From Planctomycetota bacterium (lineage in GTDB: Bacteria > Planctomycetota > Planctomycetia > Pirellulales > Pirellulaceae): a stretch of 15,196 bases of DNA. The translations under genes and the position numbers were made by a program. Positions 1 through 8,816 of the stretch are shown here, in pieces. The stretch is taken from contig JAPLNJ010000598.1 in NCBI GenBank assembly GCA_026692885.1, positions 1 to 15,196 on the forward strand, in the 5' to 3' direction. The first letter of the stretch is position 1; the number at the start of each line of letters is the position of its first letter. The notes below the pieces were generated by a model. It was not told the DNA's origin. It searched no databases and saw only the letters and a program-made list of their open reading frames with translations.

Positions 1-3000
1 AAGGTCACATTGCCCGCCAGGCTCTGGGCGGTCGTGATCGTGATGTCCTGCGACCCACCACCGCCGTTTAGGGTGATGTTGCCTGCGCCCAGGGTGAGTG
101 CGGCACCGAGCGTCACTCCGCCCCCGATGCTCAGGAGGCCCCCGGAACCGGGCGACGTGTTGATCGCGCCGCTGACGGTCAGCAGCCCGGACGCGTCCAC
201 ACGGACCGGTCCGCTGTTGGAGACAATGCTGCCCGTGGTCAGCGCGCCGGCTCCCTGCAGGTAGATCGCGGCGTTGTGCGTCGTGGCCGCCACGTTGGTC
301 TGGCCCGCCGCCAGGTTGATCGCACTGATACCCGTCCCCGTCCCAATGGTGCCCGTGCCCGTCGTCAGCGTGATCCCCGTGGCGCTCAACGTGCTGATCG
401 CCGTCCGCGTGATGCTCCCGCCGAACGTGTTCGCCGTGTTGTTCGTGCTGATCTGCAAGGCCCCGAGGTCCGTGATGGTGCTCACCATCGCCCCGCCCGT
501 GCCCGTGCCGGCGCCCGTGTTCACCGTGATCGTGATCCCCGTCCCACTGATCGTCGATCGCGTCCTGGGACGTCAGGGTCACGTTCCCGCCGTTGCTGGT
601 AATGGCCCCGCTTGCCGTCAACGTCCCGGCGCCGGTGATCGTCACGATGACATTGCCGCCGCCCGTCTGACTGATCCCCGTGATGTCCAAGGCTCCGCTA
701 TTGATCAACTGGACGTTGCCGCTGGTAATGTTCGTGGCATTGAACGCGCTCACCGCGTCGCCGAAGTCCAGCACCGTCCCACCCGCCGAGTTTGTGGTCA
801 ACGTCGTTCCCGCGATTGTGCCACTGTCCGAAATCGCGCCGCCCGCCGTCAGGCTGACCGTGCTGGTCGTCAGGGCGGTGGCCACGTCGAAGCCCGTCGC
901 GTCAACATAGGTCAAGGCCCCTGCCATGTTCGCTGCGTCGGCCACGTCCCGTGCCTGAAGGTTCACCGTCGCGAATTCGTTGGTCGCCGTGTTCAGCGTG
1001 ATGGCCGCCCCCGTGGCGTTCAGCGTCTTGGCGGTCAACGTGGTTCCCGTCATCTGCCCTCTGTCCGTAATTGCGCCGCCGCCCGTCAGGCTGACCGTGC
1101 TGGTCGTCAGGGCGGCTGCCACGTCGAAGCCCGTCGCGTCAACATAGGTCAAGGCCCCTGCCATGTTCACCGTGTTGGCCACGTTCCGCGCCCGCAGGTC
1201 CACCGTCGTAAATTCGTTGGTCGCCGTATTCAGCGTGATGGCCGCCCCCGTGGCGTTCAGCGTCTTGGCGGTCAGCGTGGTCCCCGTCAACTGCCCGCTG
1301 TCCGTAATCGCCCCGCCGCCCGTCAGACTGACCGTGCTGGTGGTCAAGACCGTGGCCACGTCGAAGCCCGTCGCGTCAACATAGATCAAGGCCCCTGCCA
1401 TGTTCGCCGCGTCGGCCACGTTTCGGGCCTGCAGGTCCACCGTCGCGAATTCGTTGGTCGCCGTGTTCAGCGTGATGGCCGCCCCCGTGGCGTGCAGCGT
1501 CTTGGCGGTCAACGTGGTCCCCGTCAACTGCCCGCTGTCCGTGATCGCCCCGCCGCCCGTCAGGCTGACCGTGCTGGTCGTCAGGGCGGTGGCCACATCG
1601 AAGCCCGTGGCATCCCGGTAGCTGATCGCTCCCGCCGCATTGGCCGAGTCCGCCCCATTCCGGGCTTGGAGGTTGACGACCGTGACTTCGTTGGTGGGCC
1701 AGGCCAGCGCGATCGCCGCGCCACTATCCTTGGTCGTCTTGACCGTCAAGGTCCCGGCCGCCACCGCCGCCGTCTGGCTTACCCCGTCCGTGGCCGTGAG
1801 CGTCAAGTTGCCCCCGGTCACCGTCGCCGCCACGCTGATCCCGATCGTCCCCGTGTTGGTCACGGACACATTGCCGCCCCCCGCCTGACTGATCCCCGTG
1901 ATGTCCAAGGCTCCGCTGTTGACCAACGAAATGTCGCCAGAGCTCGTGTTCGTGGCACCGAACGCCGCGACCTGATTCGTGCCGCCCAGTGTGGTTCCGC
2001 CGACGGACGCGGTGGACAGGTTGAGCGCACTGACGGTCCCACTGGCGCCTTCAGCGATGGTGCCGTTCGCCATGATACTCAGGGCACCTTGGATGGTCAC
2101 CGCGCCGTTAATGCTGACGGTATCGTCGATGACGGTGCCGACGGTGTTGATCGTGATGTCGGTGATGTCGGCGTCCGCGGCCCCACCGGCGACGGCCGTC
2201 ATCGTGATCGTGTCGAGCCCATCCACCGCGTTGGTGTTGACGGTGATCGAGCCGCCGCGGACGTGCGGACTCTCGAACGCGACGACTCCGCTGGTGCCGG
2301 TCAGGACAATCGCGTCCAGAAGGCCCGTATCGACGTCCGTTCCATTGTTGAACGTGACGACGTCGTTAGCGCCCAGTAAGGTCAGTGAGAAGTTTCCGGT
2401 GGCGTCGAAATCGATGGGCTCGATGTTCGAGAACTGGATCGTCTTGCCATTGATGAAGATGTCGCCCGAACCGGTTGTGGTGAGGCTCGGCTGGTAGTTC
2501 GGGTTCTGCGAGCCGGTCCCCTTAATGACGAGGATGTCGCCAATGCCTGCCGTTTGCCCGCCGCCATCGAAGAACAGTCCATTGAGCGGAATTGGATCGC
2601 CGTGGGCGAAATCCACGGTCAGCGTGTCGTTGCCGTCGCCGCCGGTGATGGTAAATGTGCCGAAGACGCTGGCGAGCGGAATGCTCAAGGTCTTGTTGCC
2701 GTTGCTAAGCGTTCCGTCACCCGGGGGGGGGGATATGAACGACTCGTTGGCATCGCTGATCACCAGGTTGGTTCCCACCACGCTCACCGTCAGTTGATTG
2801 TTCGTGCCGGTGGTATCCGCCACGATCAAGTTGCCATCCACATCCAGCGTGGCCGAAACGCTCGGCGGGGGGGTGGCGCCGTATTCGTAGGCCCCGATGT
2901 CGACCGTGACGTCGAATTTTCGGGGGGCATAACCCCGCTGGTCGGTGGTCAGCGCGTTACCGTCGGCGTCCACGGCCAAGGCGTTGTTGCCAGCGTTGAT

Positions 3001-5943
3001 GGCCGGACTGCCGGTTGACAACGCCCGGGTTTGCGTCGGGCCGCCGTTGTTGGCCAAGGAGCCGAGCAGGGGATTGATCACCCTGCTCGGGACGCCGACG
3101 ATATTGCCATTACCGTCGGGGTTCGCCTCGGCTAGGTTTGAGCCGGTGTTGTCGGACAACAGGTTGTTGAAGGCCGCGACAAAGTTGCCGGAGAAGTCGT
3201 TGTCGGTGGTGGAGGCCGTGTTGCCGCCGAAGATCGAATTGGTCGCGTTGAGCGTGCCGCCGTTGACGTAGGAGCCACCGCCTTGGCCGCTGCCGTCGCT
3301 GCCCCCAGAGCCGGTAGAGCCGGAAGGGCTTCCGACTCCACTGATGCCGCCGCTACCGGCCGATCCGGCGTTGGCCTTGTTGCTGGCCACCGTGACATTC
3401 CGCAGGGTGAGGCTGCCCGCGTTGACGTACACGCCACCGCCCTGCCCACTCGCCCCATTCCCGCCACTGCCACCGTCTCCACCAGTGGCCGGATCCTGGG
3501 AGAAACTGAAATCCTCTGATTTCCAGGCCGCACTGACAATGCCCCCCGCCCCCCCAGGGCCTCCCCCGCCGCCACTGCCGCCGGTGGCCTGGTTTCCTGA
3601 AAGAGTCGTGTTGGTCAAGCTCAGCGTGCCGTCGCCGACGTAGAGGCCACCCCCTTGTCCGTCGTACCCAGCTCCGCCCTGCCCGCCAGCTCCCCCGCGG
3701 GCCGAAAAAAAGAAAGATGTTGAGGCGGAATTGTCGACGCGAGCGCGCCCGCCGTGTCCGCCCTGGGCACCGGCTCCACCACCGCCTCCCGTTGCCAGAT
3801 TGGTGTCGATGGTAGAACCAGCAATGGTCACGAGGGCGGCACCAGCAGTGTAGATACCGCCCCCTTGAGCTGCTGCTCCGCTGCCGCCACTGCCGCCTCT
3901 GCCGCCGGGGGCAGAGGCGTACATCCTGGATGATTCAGCAGTAGTTGTCGCGATGGCAGTTCCGCCCTTGCCGCCGATTCCTCCCGCGCCGCCCGCGCCG
4001 CCTTTGGCCAGGCTGCTGCCAACCGTCGAATTCACCAGATTCAGGGTGCCGCCTGAAATGTACATACCGCCACCCTGCGCCTGACCACCGTCGCCGCCTG
4101 CCCCACCAGAACCCCCGGCGACCGAAGCGGACCTCGAGCTAGTTTCCTTTCCCGCCGCTTCGCCTGCTCCGCCAACGCCACCCACGCCGCCTTTGGCTTG
4201 GCTGTTGAGAAGCGTGCTGGCGGTGATCGTCAACGTGCCCGCGCCGAGGTACACGCCACCGCCCAATCCCTGACCTCCATTCCCGCCCCCGCCGCCATCG
4301 CCCGGAGTGCTCCCATCGCCCCCCTGACCCCCGTTGCCGGCGGATCCGCCGTTGGCCGAGTTGCTGGCCACGGTGACATTCAGCAGACTGAGGGTGCCTG
4401 CGTTGAGGTACACGCCACCGCCCAATCCCTGACCTCCATCGCCGCCATCGCCGCCATCACCACCGACCGTACCCCCGCTCCACTGGCGAGTGCCGCCGCC
4501 GCCGCTCCCAGTACCGGCGCCGTCCTGACCCCCAGCGCCACCAGCGCCTCCACTGCCACCCGACGCATCGTTTTTCTCAAGGGTCGTGTTGACCAGGTCC
4601 AACGTGCCGCTGTTGACATAGATGCCGCCACCCTGTCCGTCACTCGCTGCGCCACCCCTTCCGCCATGGCCACCCTCGGCCCACCACGCCGCAGTCCAAC
4701 GGCCAAAACCATGATACGCATTCGAGGCAAACGCTGTTCCGCCGTCTCCGCCCAGGCCGCCAACGCCGCCATTGGCGCCCGTGGCAAAATTGTTGTCCAG
4801 GGTTGAATCTTGAATGGTCACGGAGGCAGAACCCGATGTATAGAGACCACCCCCTTGAGCTGCTCCGCCACTGCCGGCAGCGCCGCCATTCCCGCCGGTG
4901 GCATAAGCGGTAATGCCCACGTTCCCGCTCGCTGTAGTCTTCACCGAACCCTTGGCGCTGGCGTCTCCGCCCTTGCCGCCGATCCCTCCCGCACCGCCCG
5001 CGCCGCCTTGGGCCGTGCTACCGCTGACGGTGGAGTTCAGCAGATTCAGCGTTCCGCCCATGATGTACAATCCACCGCCTTGGCCTTTAGCACCGGCGCC
5101 ACCCGCCCCGCCGTTTCCGCCGTATGCGGCGGTGGTGGCGGCTATGTCGGCGGCGGCAGTCTTCTTGACGATCCCCCCGGCACCCCCCACGCCCCCCGCT
5201 CCGCCTGGGCCGCCTTTGGCTTGATTGCCGAGGAACGTGCTGGCCGTGATCGTCAACGTGCCCGTGGACAAGATACCACCCCCCTGCGCATCAAACCCCG
5301 CAGTACCCACTCCCCCCACGCTGCCGTTGGGGCTACCGCTGATACCGGGGGAGCCGGGACTCCCAGTGGCGCCTTGGGCAACGTTGTCGCTGAGTACGAC
5401 GTTTTGGAACGTCACAGTTCCGCCTTGATTCAACAGACCGCCGCCGTAGGCGTTCCCGCGTGTGAAGGGCAGAGTGCCATCGTCCCAAGCCAAGCCGTTT
5501 TTGATCGTCAAGTTCTGGAACGTCACGTTCGCGCCGCTGAAGACTTGAAAGACGCGGTCGATTCCCGCGGCATCGATCACCGTGGCGGCCGGCGTGGCGC
5601 CCAAGCCCACGATGGTCAACGTGCCAACCGTTTTGGTGATGTCCAAGTCGCCGGTGGCGGCGGCGTTCTCGCCGCGACCGCCGAGGGACAGGGTGTAGGT
5701 GCCGTCCACCAAGCTGATGGTGTCGTCCGTCTCGGCCGCGTTGCTGGCGATCACCGCGTCCCGAAGGGTATTATCTATACCGCTCCCCTCTAAAAACACG
5801 GGGCTGTACTCCGCCAACAATCGCCGATCTTCCAGGTGCTCCACTTGTGGCTTGAACAGTTCACGCCGCTTGGCTTGGGCGGTACGCGACGACTTGGAGT
5901 TGCGGCGGAACCACTGCGACAGACGATTCTTCTTGGATGACAT
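1..5943 (-). CDS. Giant LEPR-XLL surface protein with Gly-rich modules and tandem beta repeats (3' end outside window)
   Basis: No minus-strand stop occurs in this frame from the ATG at 5941-5943 to the left edge, about 1981 codons. AAAGGTG lies 7 bases before the ATG. Residues 1-34 are basic; HLEDRRLLAEY at about 35-45 is the LEPR-XLL-type motif found at N-termini of large planctomycete secreted proteins. A beta-helix-like stretch follows (DAAGIDRVFQVFSGANVTFQN). About twelve Gly-rich modules with a QGGGxYxxxGxLxLxNxT core span 5460-3260. A choice-of-anchor-Q-like segment (NNGGPTQTRALSTGSPAINAG, TDQRGY, VDIGAYEYG) ends near 2884. The rest is beta-rich haemagglutinin-like sequence (GAITDSGQLTGTTLT). 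Probable role: exported, cell-surface or matrix protein; substrate and partners unknown. From about 559 to the edge the sensible sequence (GTGITITVNTGAGTGTGG) lies one frame over, so the 3' part is frameshifted. The reading frame is certain; the function is an inference. Confidence 0.85.
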   Translation of the reverse strand, partial: MSSKKNRLSQWFRRNSKSSRTAQAKRRELFKPQVEHLEDRRLLAEYSPVFLEGSGIDNTLRDAVIASNAAETDDTISLVDGTYTLSLGGRGENAAATGDLDITKTVGTLTIVGLGATPAATVIDAAGIDRVFQVFSGANVTFQNLTIKNGLAWDDGTLPFTRGNAYGGGLLNQGGTVTFQNVVLSDNVAQGATGSPGSPGISGSPNGSVGGVGTAGFDAQGGGILSTGTLTITASTFLGNQAKGGPGGAGGVGGAGGIVKKTAAADIAATTAAYGGNGGAGGAGAKGQGGGLYIMGGTLNLLNSTVSGSTAQGGAGGAGGIGGKGGDASAKGSVKTTASGNVGITAYATGGNGGAAGSGGAAQGGGLYTSGSASVTIQDSTLDNNFATGANGGVGGLGGDGGTAFASNAYHGFGRWTAAWWAEGGHGGRGGAASDGQGGGIYVNSGTLDLVNTTLEKNDASGGSGGAGGAGGQDGAGTGSGGGGTRQWSGGTVGGDGGDGGDGGQGLGGGVYLNAGTLSLLNVTVASNSANGGSAGNGGQGGDGSTPGDGGGGGNGGQGLGGGVYLGAGTLTITASTLLNSQAKGGVGGVGGAGEAAGKETSSRSASVAGGSGGAGGDGGQAQGGGMYISGGTLNLVNSTVGSSLAKGGAGGAGGIGGKGGTAIATTTAESSRMYASAPGGRGGSGGSGAAAQGGGIYTAGAALVTIAGSTIDTNLATGGGGGAGAQGGHGGRARVDNSASTSFFFSARGGAGGQGGAGYDGQGGGLYVGDGTLSLTNTTLSGNQATGGSGGGGGPGGAGGIVSAAWKSEDFSFSQDPATGGDGGSGGNGASGQGGGVYVNAGSLTLRNVTVASNKANAGSAGSGGISGVGSPSGSTGSGGSDGSGQGGGSYVNGGTLNATNSIFGGNTASTTDNDFSGNFVAAFNNLLSDNTGSNLAEANPDGNGNIVGVPSRVINPLLGSLANNGGPTQTRALSTGSPAINAGNNALAVDADGNALTTDQRGYAPRKFDVTVDIGAYEYGATPPPSVSATLDVDGNLIVADTTGTNNQLTVSVVGTNLVISDANESFISPPPGDGTLSNGNKTLSIPLASVFGTFTITGGDGNDTLTVDFAHGDPIPLNGLFFDGGGQTAGIGDILVIKGTGSQNPNYQPSLTTTGSGDIFINGKTIQFSNIEPIDFDATGNFSLTLLGANDVVTFNNGTDVDTGLLDAIVLTGTSGVVAFESPHVRGGSITVNTNAVDGLDTITMTAVAGGAADADITDITINTVGTVIDDTVSINGAVTIQGALSIMANGTIAEGASGTVSALNLSTASVGGTTLGGTNQVAAFGATNTSSGDISLVNSGALDITGISQAGGGNVSVTNTGTIGISVAATVTGGNLTLTATDGVSQTAAVAAGTLTVKTTKDSGAAIALAWPTNEVTVVNLQARNGADSANAAGAISYRDATGFDVATALTTSTVSLTGGGAITDSGQLTGTTLTAKTLHATGAAITLNTATNEFATVDLQARNVADAANMAGALIYVDATGFDVATVLTTSTVSLTGGGAITDSGQLTGTTLTAKTLNATGAAITLNTATNEFTTVDLRARNVANTVNMAGALTYVDATGFDVAAALTTSTVSLTGGGAITDRGQMTGTTLTAKTLNATGAAITLNTATNEFATVNLQARDVADAANMAGALTYVDATGFDVATALTTSTVSLTAGGAISDSGTIAGTTLTTNSAGGTVLDFGDAVSAFNATNITSGNVQLINSGALDITGISQTGGGNVIVTITGAGTLTASGAITSNGGNVTLTSQDAIDDQWDGDHDHGEHGRRHGHGRGDGEHHHGPRGLADQHEQHGEHVRREHHADGDQHVERHGDHADDGHGHHWDGDGYQCDQPGGGPDQRGGHDAQRRDLPAGSRRADHGQHCLQQRTGPCGRVRAADRQRRDQHVARFRGPPEHRGRSDARCRTHPGRRQHHPKRRWWVAGHHDHDRPEPGGQCDL
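555..562 (-). other. Frameshift point in the giant surface gene
   Basis: Reading leftward, the frame from the start codon gives NGGNVTLTSQDAI and then DDQWDGDHDHGEHGRR, a His/Asp/Arg-rich sequence unlike the rest. Skipping one base at about 559 gives STISGTGITITVNTGAG, the same beta-repeat style as upstream. This looks like a one-base gain (or two-base loss) in the gene or an assembly error. Neither frame meets a stop before the window edge. Confidence 0.75.
796..1743 (-). repeat. 237-bp in-frame tandem repeat array (79-aa units)
   Basis: Matching landmarks recur every 237 bp: GGTCAACG or a close variant at 796, 1033, 1270, 1507 and weakly 1744; GTCAACATAG or a variant at 901, 1138 and 1375. 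The units 796-1032, 1033-1269 and 1270-1506 are very similar, and 1507-1743 diverges toward its right end. Because 237 is divisible by three, each unit encodes 79 residues with the landmarks YVDATGFDVAT, LTTSTVSLTGGGAITDSGQL and TLNATGAAITLNTATNEFTT. The array lies in the beta-repeat part of the giant protein. Confidence 0.9.
2723..2732. repeat. G10 homopolymer (C10 on the coding strand)
   Basis: Ten consecutive G lie inside the giant coding region, encoding the prolines of ISPPPGDG. With ten bases the frame on both sides is intact. A shorter G7 run at 2867-2873 encodes part of ATPPPSVS just before the anchor-Q-like segment ends. Such tracts can change length by slippage, but no such change can be seen from one sequence. 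Confidence 0.9.
3260..5460 (-). repeat. About twelve Gly-rich repeat modules within the giant protein
   Basis: The core (Y/Q)GGG(L/I/V/M/S)(Y/L)xxxGxLxLxNxTxxxNxA, followed by GG-rich linkers such as GGAGGAGGIGGKGG, recurs near 5440, 5280, 5080, 4850, 4626, 4420, 4258, 4070, 3862, 3650, 3440 and 3287. Spacing varies between about 150 and 230 bp, so the repeat is protein-level and diverged, unlike the exact array at 796-1743. Linkers resemble PGRS-type glycine repeats in composition only. The periodic core suggests coils of a parallel beta-helix; this is inferred. Confidence 0.8.
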
Positions 5944-6020
5944 AGCTGAGCACCTTTATGCAGATCGAGGAAGTTGAGTTCAAAGCAATACTTAGCAACG
6001 TACTGGCCGCATCTTTCCCT

Positions 6021-6248
6021 GCCCCGAAGGGGCCAAACCTATCAGCCCCCAAGGTGCCAAACCTATCAGCCCAGGGCAACGCCCTGGGTCCCCGCCAACG
6101 TAATCACCGTAGCCCTGAAAGGGCGAAACAACGGGCCGATCCGACCAACGGCCACCGAATTATTGCGCCCTTTCAGGGCTACCCTGGGTTTCCTATTGTC
6201 TCGAACCCAGGGCGTTGCCCTGGCTGTCATATTGCGCCCCTACGGGGC
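6021..6248. repeat. Nested inverted-repeat array of short palindromes
   Basis: Three palindrome types are placed symmetrically about position ~6145. TAGCCCTGAAAGGGCG at 6110-6125 is the exact reverse complement of 6166-6181. CCCAGGGCAACGCCCTGGG at 6070-6088 pairs with CCCAGGGCGTTGCCCTGG at 6206-6223. GCCCCGAAGGGGC at 6021-6033 pairs with GCCCCTACGGGGC at 6236-6248. Each element is also a hairpin by itself. The segment looks like REP/BIME-type dispersed DNA between the giant gene's start and the TPR-sulfotransferase's stop. No gene is seen in it. Confidence 0.85.
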
Positions 6249-6283
6249 AGGATTGTATACCGCCCGCGGCCAGGTTTGTCCCT

Positions 6284-6339
6284 TCGTAGAACGGAATTCA
6301 TTCCGTTCTTCACTAAACGGATTGAAATCCGTTCTACGA
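6284..6339. repeat. Double-hairpin palindromic element
   Basis: Outer arms TCGTAGAACGG (6284-6294) and CCGTTCTACGA (6329-6339) are exact inverted repeats. Each side also folds alone: AGAACGGAAT/ATTCCGTTCT at 6288-6309 with a two-base centre, and AACGGATT/AATCCGTT at 6316-6333. It lies 86 bp downstream of the TPR-sulfotransferase stop and may act as a transcription barrier, although it has no T-tract. The remainder of 5944-6425 shows no gene. Confidence 0.8.
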
Positions 6340-6425
6340 CAAAGCTGCCCGCACGCCGTTGAGGATGACACATCTTCGTTTAACCGCACGCGGTATAACT
6401 CTCGTTTCTCATTCCCACCAGATCC

Positions 6426-8816
6426 TTATCTCACGGGGTGTAATTCGGGATCCGAAACGTCCCCGGCCAATAGTCCCGGACAGACCGGGACCAGCCGCGG
6501 ATCCAATATCTTTTCAACAGGAAGCTTGTCGCCGGACGACGAAGACTCCGCGGCCAGTCCGGTAAACAGCGGCGCCAGCTCGCGTTCGTAGTTCCGCCAG
6601 CGTCCGGCCGAACGGGTGTAGATCGGCTGGCGGACTTGCGAGACGCTGGCCGTGCGAATCGGCCGCTCGGTCTCGTGAAACGCCAGGCAGGCGGGATCCC
6701 AGTCCAGGCCGGCCCAGGCCACCAGCCGCCGAGCGACGCCTTCCAAATCGGTCACCGTGTCTTCGTAATCGACTTCCAGCAGCGGGACCGGCAGGCTGGC
6801 CTGCCAGTGGGCCGACAGCCGCTGGTACTGCTCGATCCGCGTCGTGATATGCTCCCAGGTGCAGGCCCAGCGAATACTCTTGAAATCCGTCAGCCAGCAG
6901 GACAGAGCCACGTCCCGCACGTCGCGGCGGCAATGGATAATCCGGGCCTGCGGAAACATCGAGACGATCCAGCCCAGATACACGTAGTTGTCCGGCATCT
7001 TGTCCACGATTCGCAAGGCGTCCCCGCCGAGCGTTCGCAGCCGCTCCAGATGGCGTTGGGCCAGATCCCGCAACACCTGCGCGGTCGTCGCCTCGTCGGC
7101 CGACGCCAACCTCGCGACGCATTCGACCGGGGTGGCATCCCAACCAGTCGCCGCGGGCAGCGACTCGAAGGACTCGCGCACCAAGGACAGCTCGCCGGCA
7201 CCGTGCACCTGCGGATGACTGGCCAGAATCTGTTCGGTCAGCGTGGTGCCGCTGCGCGGCAGGCCGACAATGAACACGGGCGTATGGGAGTCGAGGCCCA
7301 GACCGCCGGCGCGCGCGGGCCGCTGGTCCGGGCCGGTCGCGGATGCCCGCACCGGTGCGAACTTCAGGCGGCGAAACAGGTCGGGTGTGAACGTGGCCAG
7401 CAAGCTGTCGACGAACTGCTGATGCGCGGCCGGGGCATAGCTCTTCCCGCGCCGCTGCCAGTCGGCTTGGCGGTGGGTGTTGGCCAACCGCATGTGCTCG
7501 GCGGCGGCCGGGTACTCGGCGTCCGCATCGGCCAAATGGGCCAAGGCAAAGTGGATGGTTGCCCGTCCTCCGTCCCGCATGCCGGGTTCTTCCAACAGGG
7601 CTCGCAAGGTAGCGAGCTCGTCCGTGCTCAGGCAGGCCCGATGATGCGTAGCCAAACCCGCATAGGCGCCGGCCGCCTTGGGTTCCTGCTGCAACGCGGC
7701 GCGGAAACACGTCTCGGCTTGTGCCAGGTCGCCTTGTTCCTGGTAGAGATGGCCGAGGGAAATGTGGGCCAGAGCCTGCTTCGGCTCGTACCTTAGCGAC
7801 TCGCGATAGGCCGCGATTGCTTGGAGCAAGTGGCCTTGCTCCTGATAGACGTGCCCCAGACCGTTATGGGCCGCCAGGCAGGTCGGATCGATCCGCAGCG
7901 CCAGTTGATACCGTGCGAAAGCCTGATCGTACACCTCCTGCTCCGCCAGCGTACTGGCCAGGTTACAGTGGAAGCGGGTGTTCTGGGGGTCCTTGGCCAA
8001 CGCTTGCTGGTACCAGCGGATGGCCTCCTCGAACTTGGCCGCCTCCTGGCAAGCCTGCCCCAGGTTGTTGTAGGTCATGGCCAACTTCGGGTTCAGCCGC
8101 AACGCCGCCTGGTAGCACGCCACGGCCTCATCCAACTGACCCTGCTGCCGCAGGACGTTGCCCAGGTTCGAGTGGGCTTCGGGAAATTGCGGGTTCAGTC
8201 GCAGCGCCTCGCGGCAGTGGACCAAGGCCTCGTCGACCTCGCCCTCTTCCAGCAGCAACTGCCCCAGGTTGTTGTGCGATTCTGGGTTCTGGGGTCCCAG
8301 CCGGACGGCTTCGCGGTACGCCAGCAGCGCCTCGTCCCGTCGTGTCTGTTCTCGCAACGCGCTGCCGAGGTTATTGGCGGCCTGGGCGAAATCCGGACGC
8401 AGGCGGAGCGCGTCGCGGAAATGGCTTTCGGCCTGCGCGAACTGTTGTTGGGCCAGCAGGGCCAGCCCCACGTTGTTGTGCGCCTCGACATTGTCCGGTT
8501 CCAGCTGCAAGGCCATGTAGCCAGCCGCGACGGCTTCGCCCAACCGGCCGGCTGCCCGGTAGACTTCGGCCAAGTTGGTGTGAAATGGAGCCGACTGAGG
8601 ATAGATCTCGATGGCCCGGTTGATCAGTTCGGCCGCCGGCGTCAGTTGACCATGCTGGAAGGCGAGCACTCCGAGCAGATGCAGGGCGTCGGCGTGGCGG
8701 GGATTCTCTGCCAGGACGGATCGATACCCTTGCTCGGCCTGGCGGCGCCGGCCGCAGCGGTGGTGCTCCAACGCAATCGTGAAACTCTCATGACACATGA
8801 TCTGCGTCTTGCCCAT
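6426..8816 (-). CDS. TPR-sulfotransferase fusion protein
   Basis: The protein is 796 aa from the ATG at 8816. Residues ~20-410 hold ten or eleven tetratricopeptide repeats (NADALHLLG-, HNNLGQLLL-, YNNLGQACQ-like units with A and P at the usual places). The C-terminal ~280 residues form a sulfotransferase domain. The 5'-phosphosulfate loop GLPRSGTTLTEQIL is at ~514 and the 3'-phosphate motif CRRDVRDVALS at ~627, so PAPS is the expected sulfate donor. The acceptor is unknown; related fusions are thought to sulfate proteins or glycans, with the TPRs binding the target. No signal peptide is evident. The frame stays open to a GTG at 8957, but homology begins only around MCHESFTIALEHH. ATG 8816 has GAGG 12 bases upstream and ATG 8798 is also possible, so the start is uncertain. 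A paralogous, broken gene lies at 10480-11392. Confidence 0.9.
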   Translation of the reverse strand: MGKTQIMCHESFTIALEHHRCGRRRQAEQGYRSVLAENPRHADALHLLGVLAFQHGQLTPAAELINRAIEIYPQSAPFHTNLAEVYRAAGRLGEAVAAGYMALQLEPDNVEAHNNVGLALLAQQQFAQAESHFRDALRLRPDFAQAANNLGSALREQTRRDEALLAYREAVRLGPQNPESHNNLGQLLLEEGEVDEALVHCREALRLNPQFPEAHSNLGNVLRQQGQLDEAVACYQAALRLNPKLAMTYNNLGQACQEAAKFEEAIRWYQQALAKDPQNTRFHCNLASTLAEQEVYDQAFARYQLALRIDPTCLAAHNGLGHVYQEQGHLLQAIAAYRESLRYEPKQALAHISLGHLYQEQGDLAQAETCFRAALQQEPKAAGAYAGLATHHRACLSTDELATLRALLEEPGMRDGGRATIHFALAHLADADAEYPAAAEHMRLANTHRQADWQRRGKSYAPAAHQQFVDSLLATFTPDLFRRLKFAPVRASATGPDQRPARAGGLGLDSHTPVFIVGLPRSGTTLTEQILASHPQVHGAGELSLVRESFESLPAATGWDATPVECVARLASADEATTAQVLRDLAQRHLERLRTLGGDALRIVDKMPDNYVYLGWIVSMFPQARIIHCRRDVRDVALSCWLTDFKSIRWACTWEHITTRIEQYQRLSAHWQASLPVPLLEVDYEDTVTDLEGVARRLVAWAGLDWDPACLAFHETERPIRTASVSQVRQPIYTRSAGRWRNYERELAPLFTGLAAESSSSGDKLPVEKILDPRLVPVCPGLLAGDVSDPELHPVR

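Noticed and set aside
274..2379. 701-aa plus-strand open frame
   Set aside because: It is the codon-aligned antisense of the giant gene. Its repeats (GHVEARRVNIGQ) mirror the 79-aa units, it has Arg/Gly-rich composition and no domain; it is stop-free only because of high GC.
4198..5793. Plus-strand Ala/Pro-rich frames opposite the glycine modules
   Set aside because: GGC/GGT codons read backward give Ala/Pro, so these are shadows of the Gly-rich modules.
6021..6339. CRISPR array
   Set aside because: The repeats are inverted palindromes of three kinds with irregular spacing, not direct repeats with uniform spacers, and no cas gene is present.
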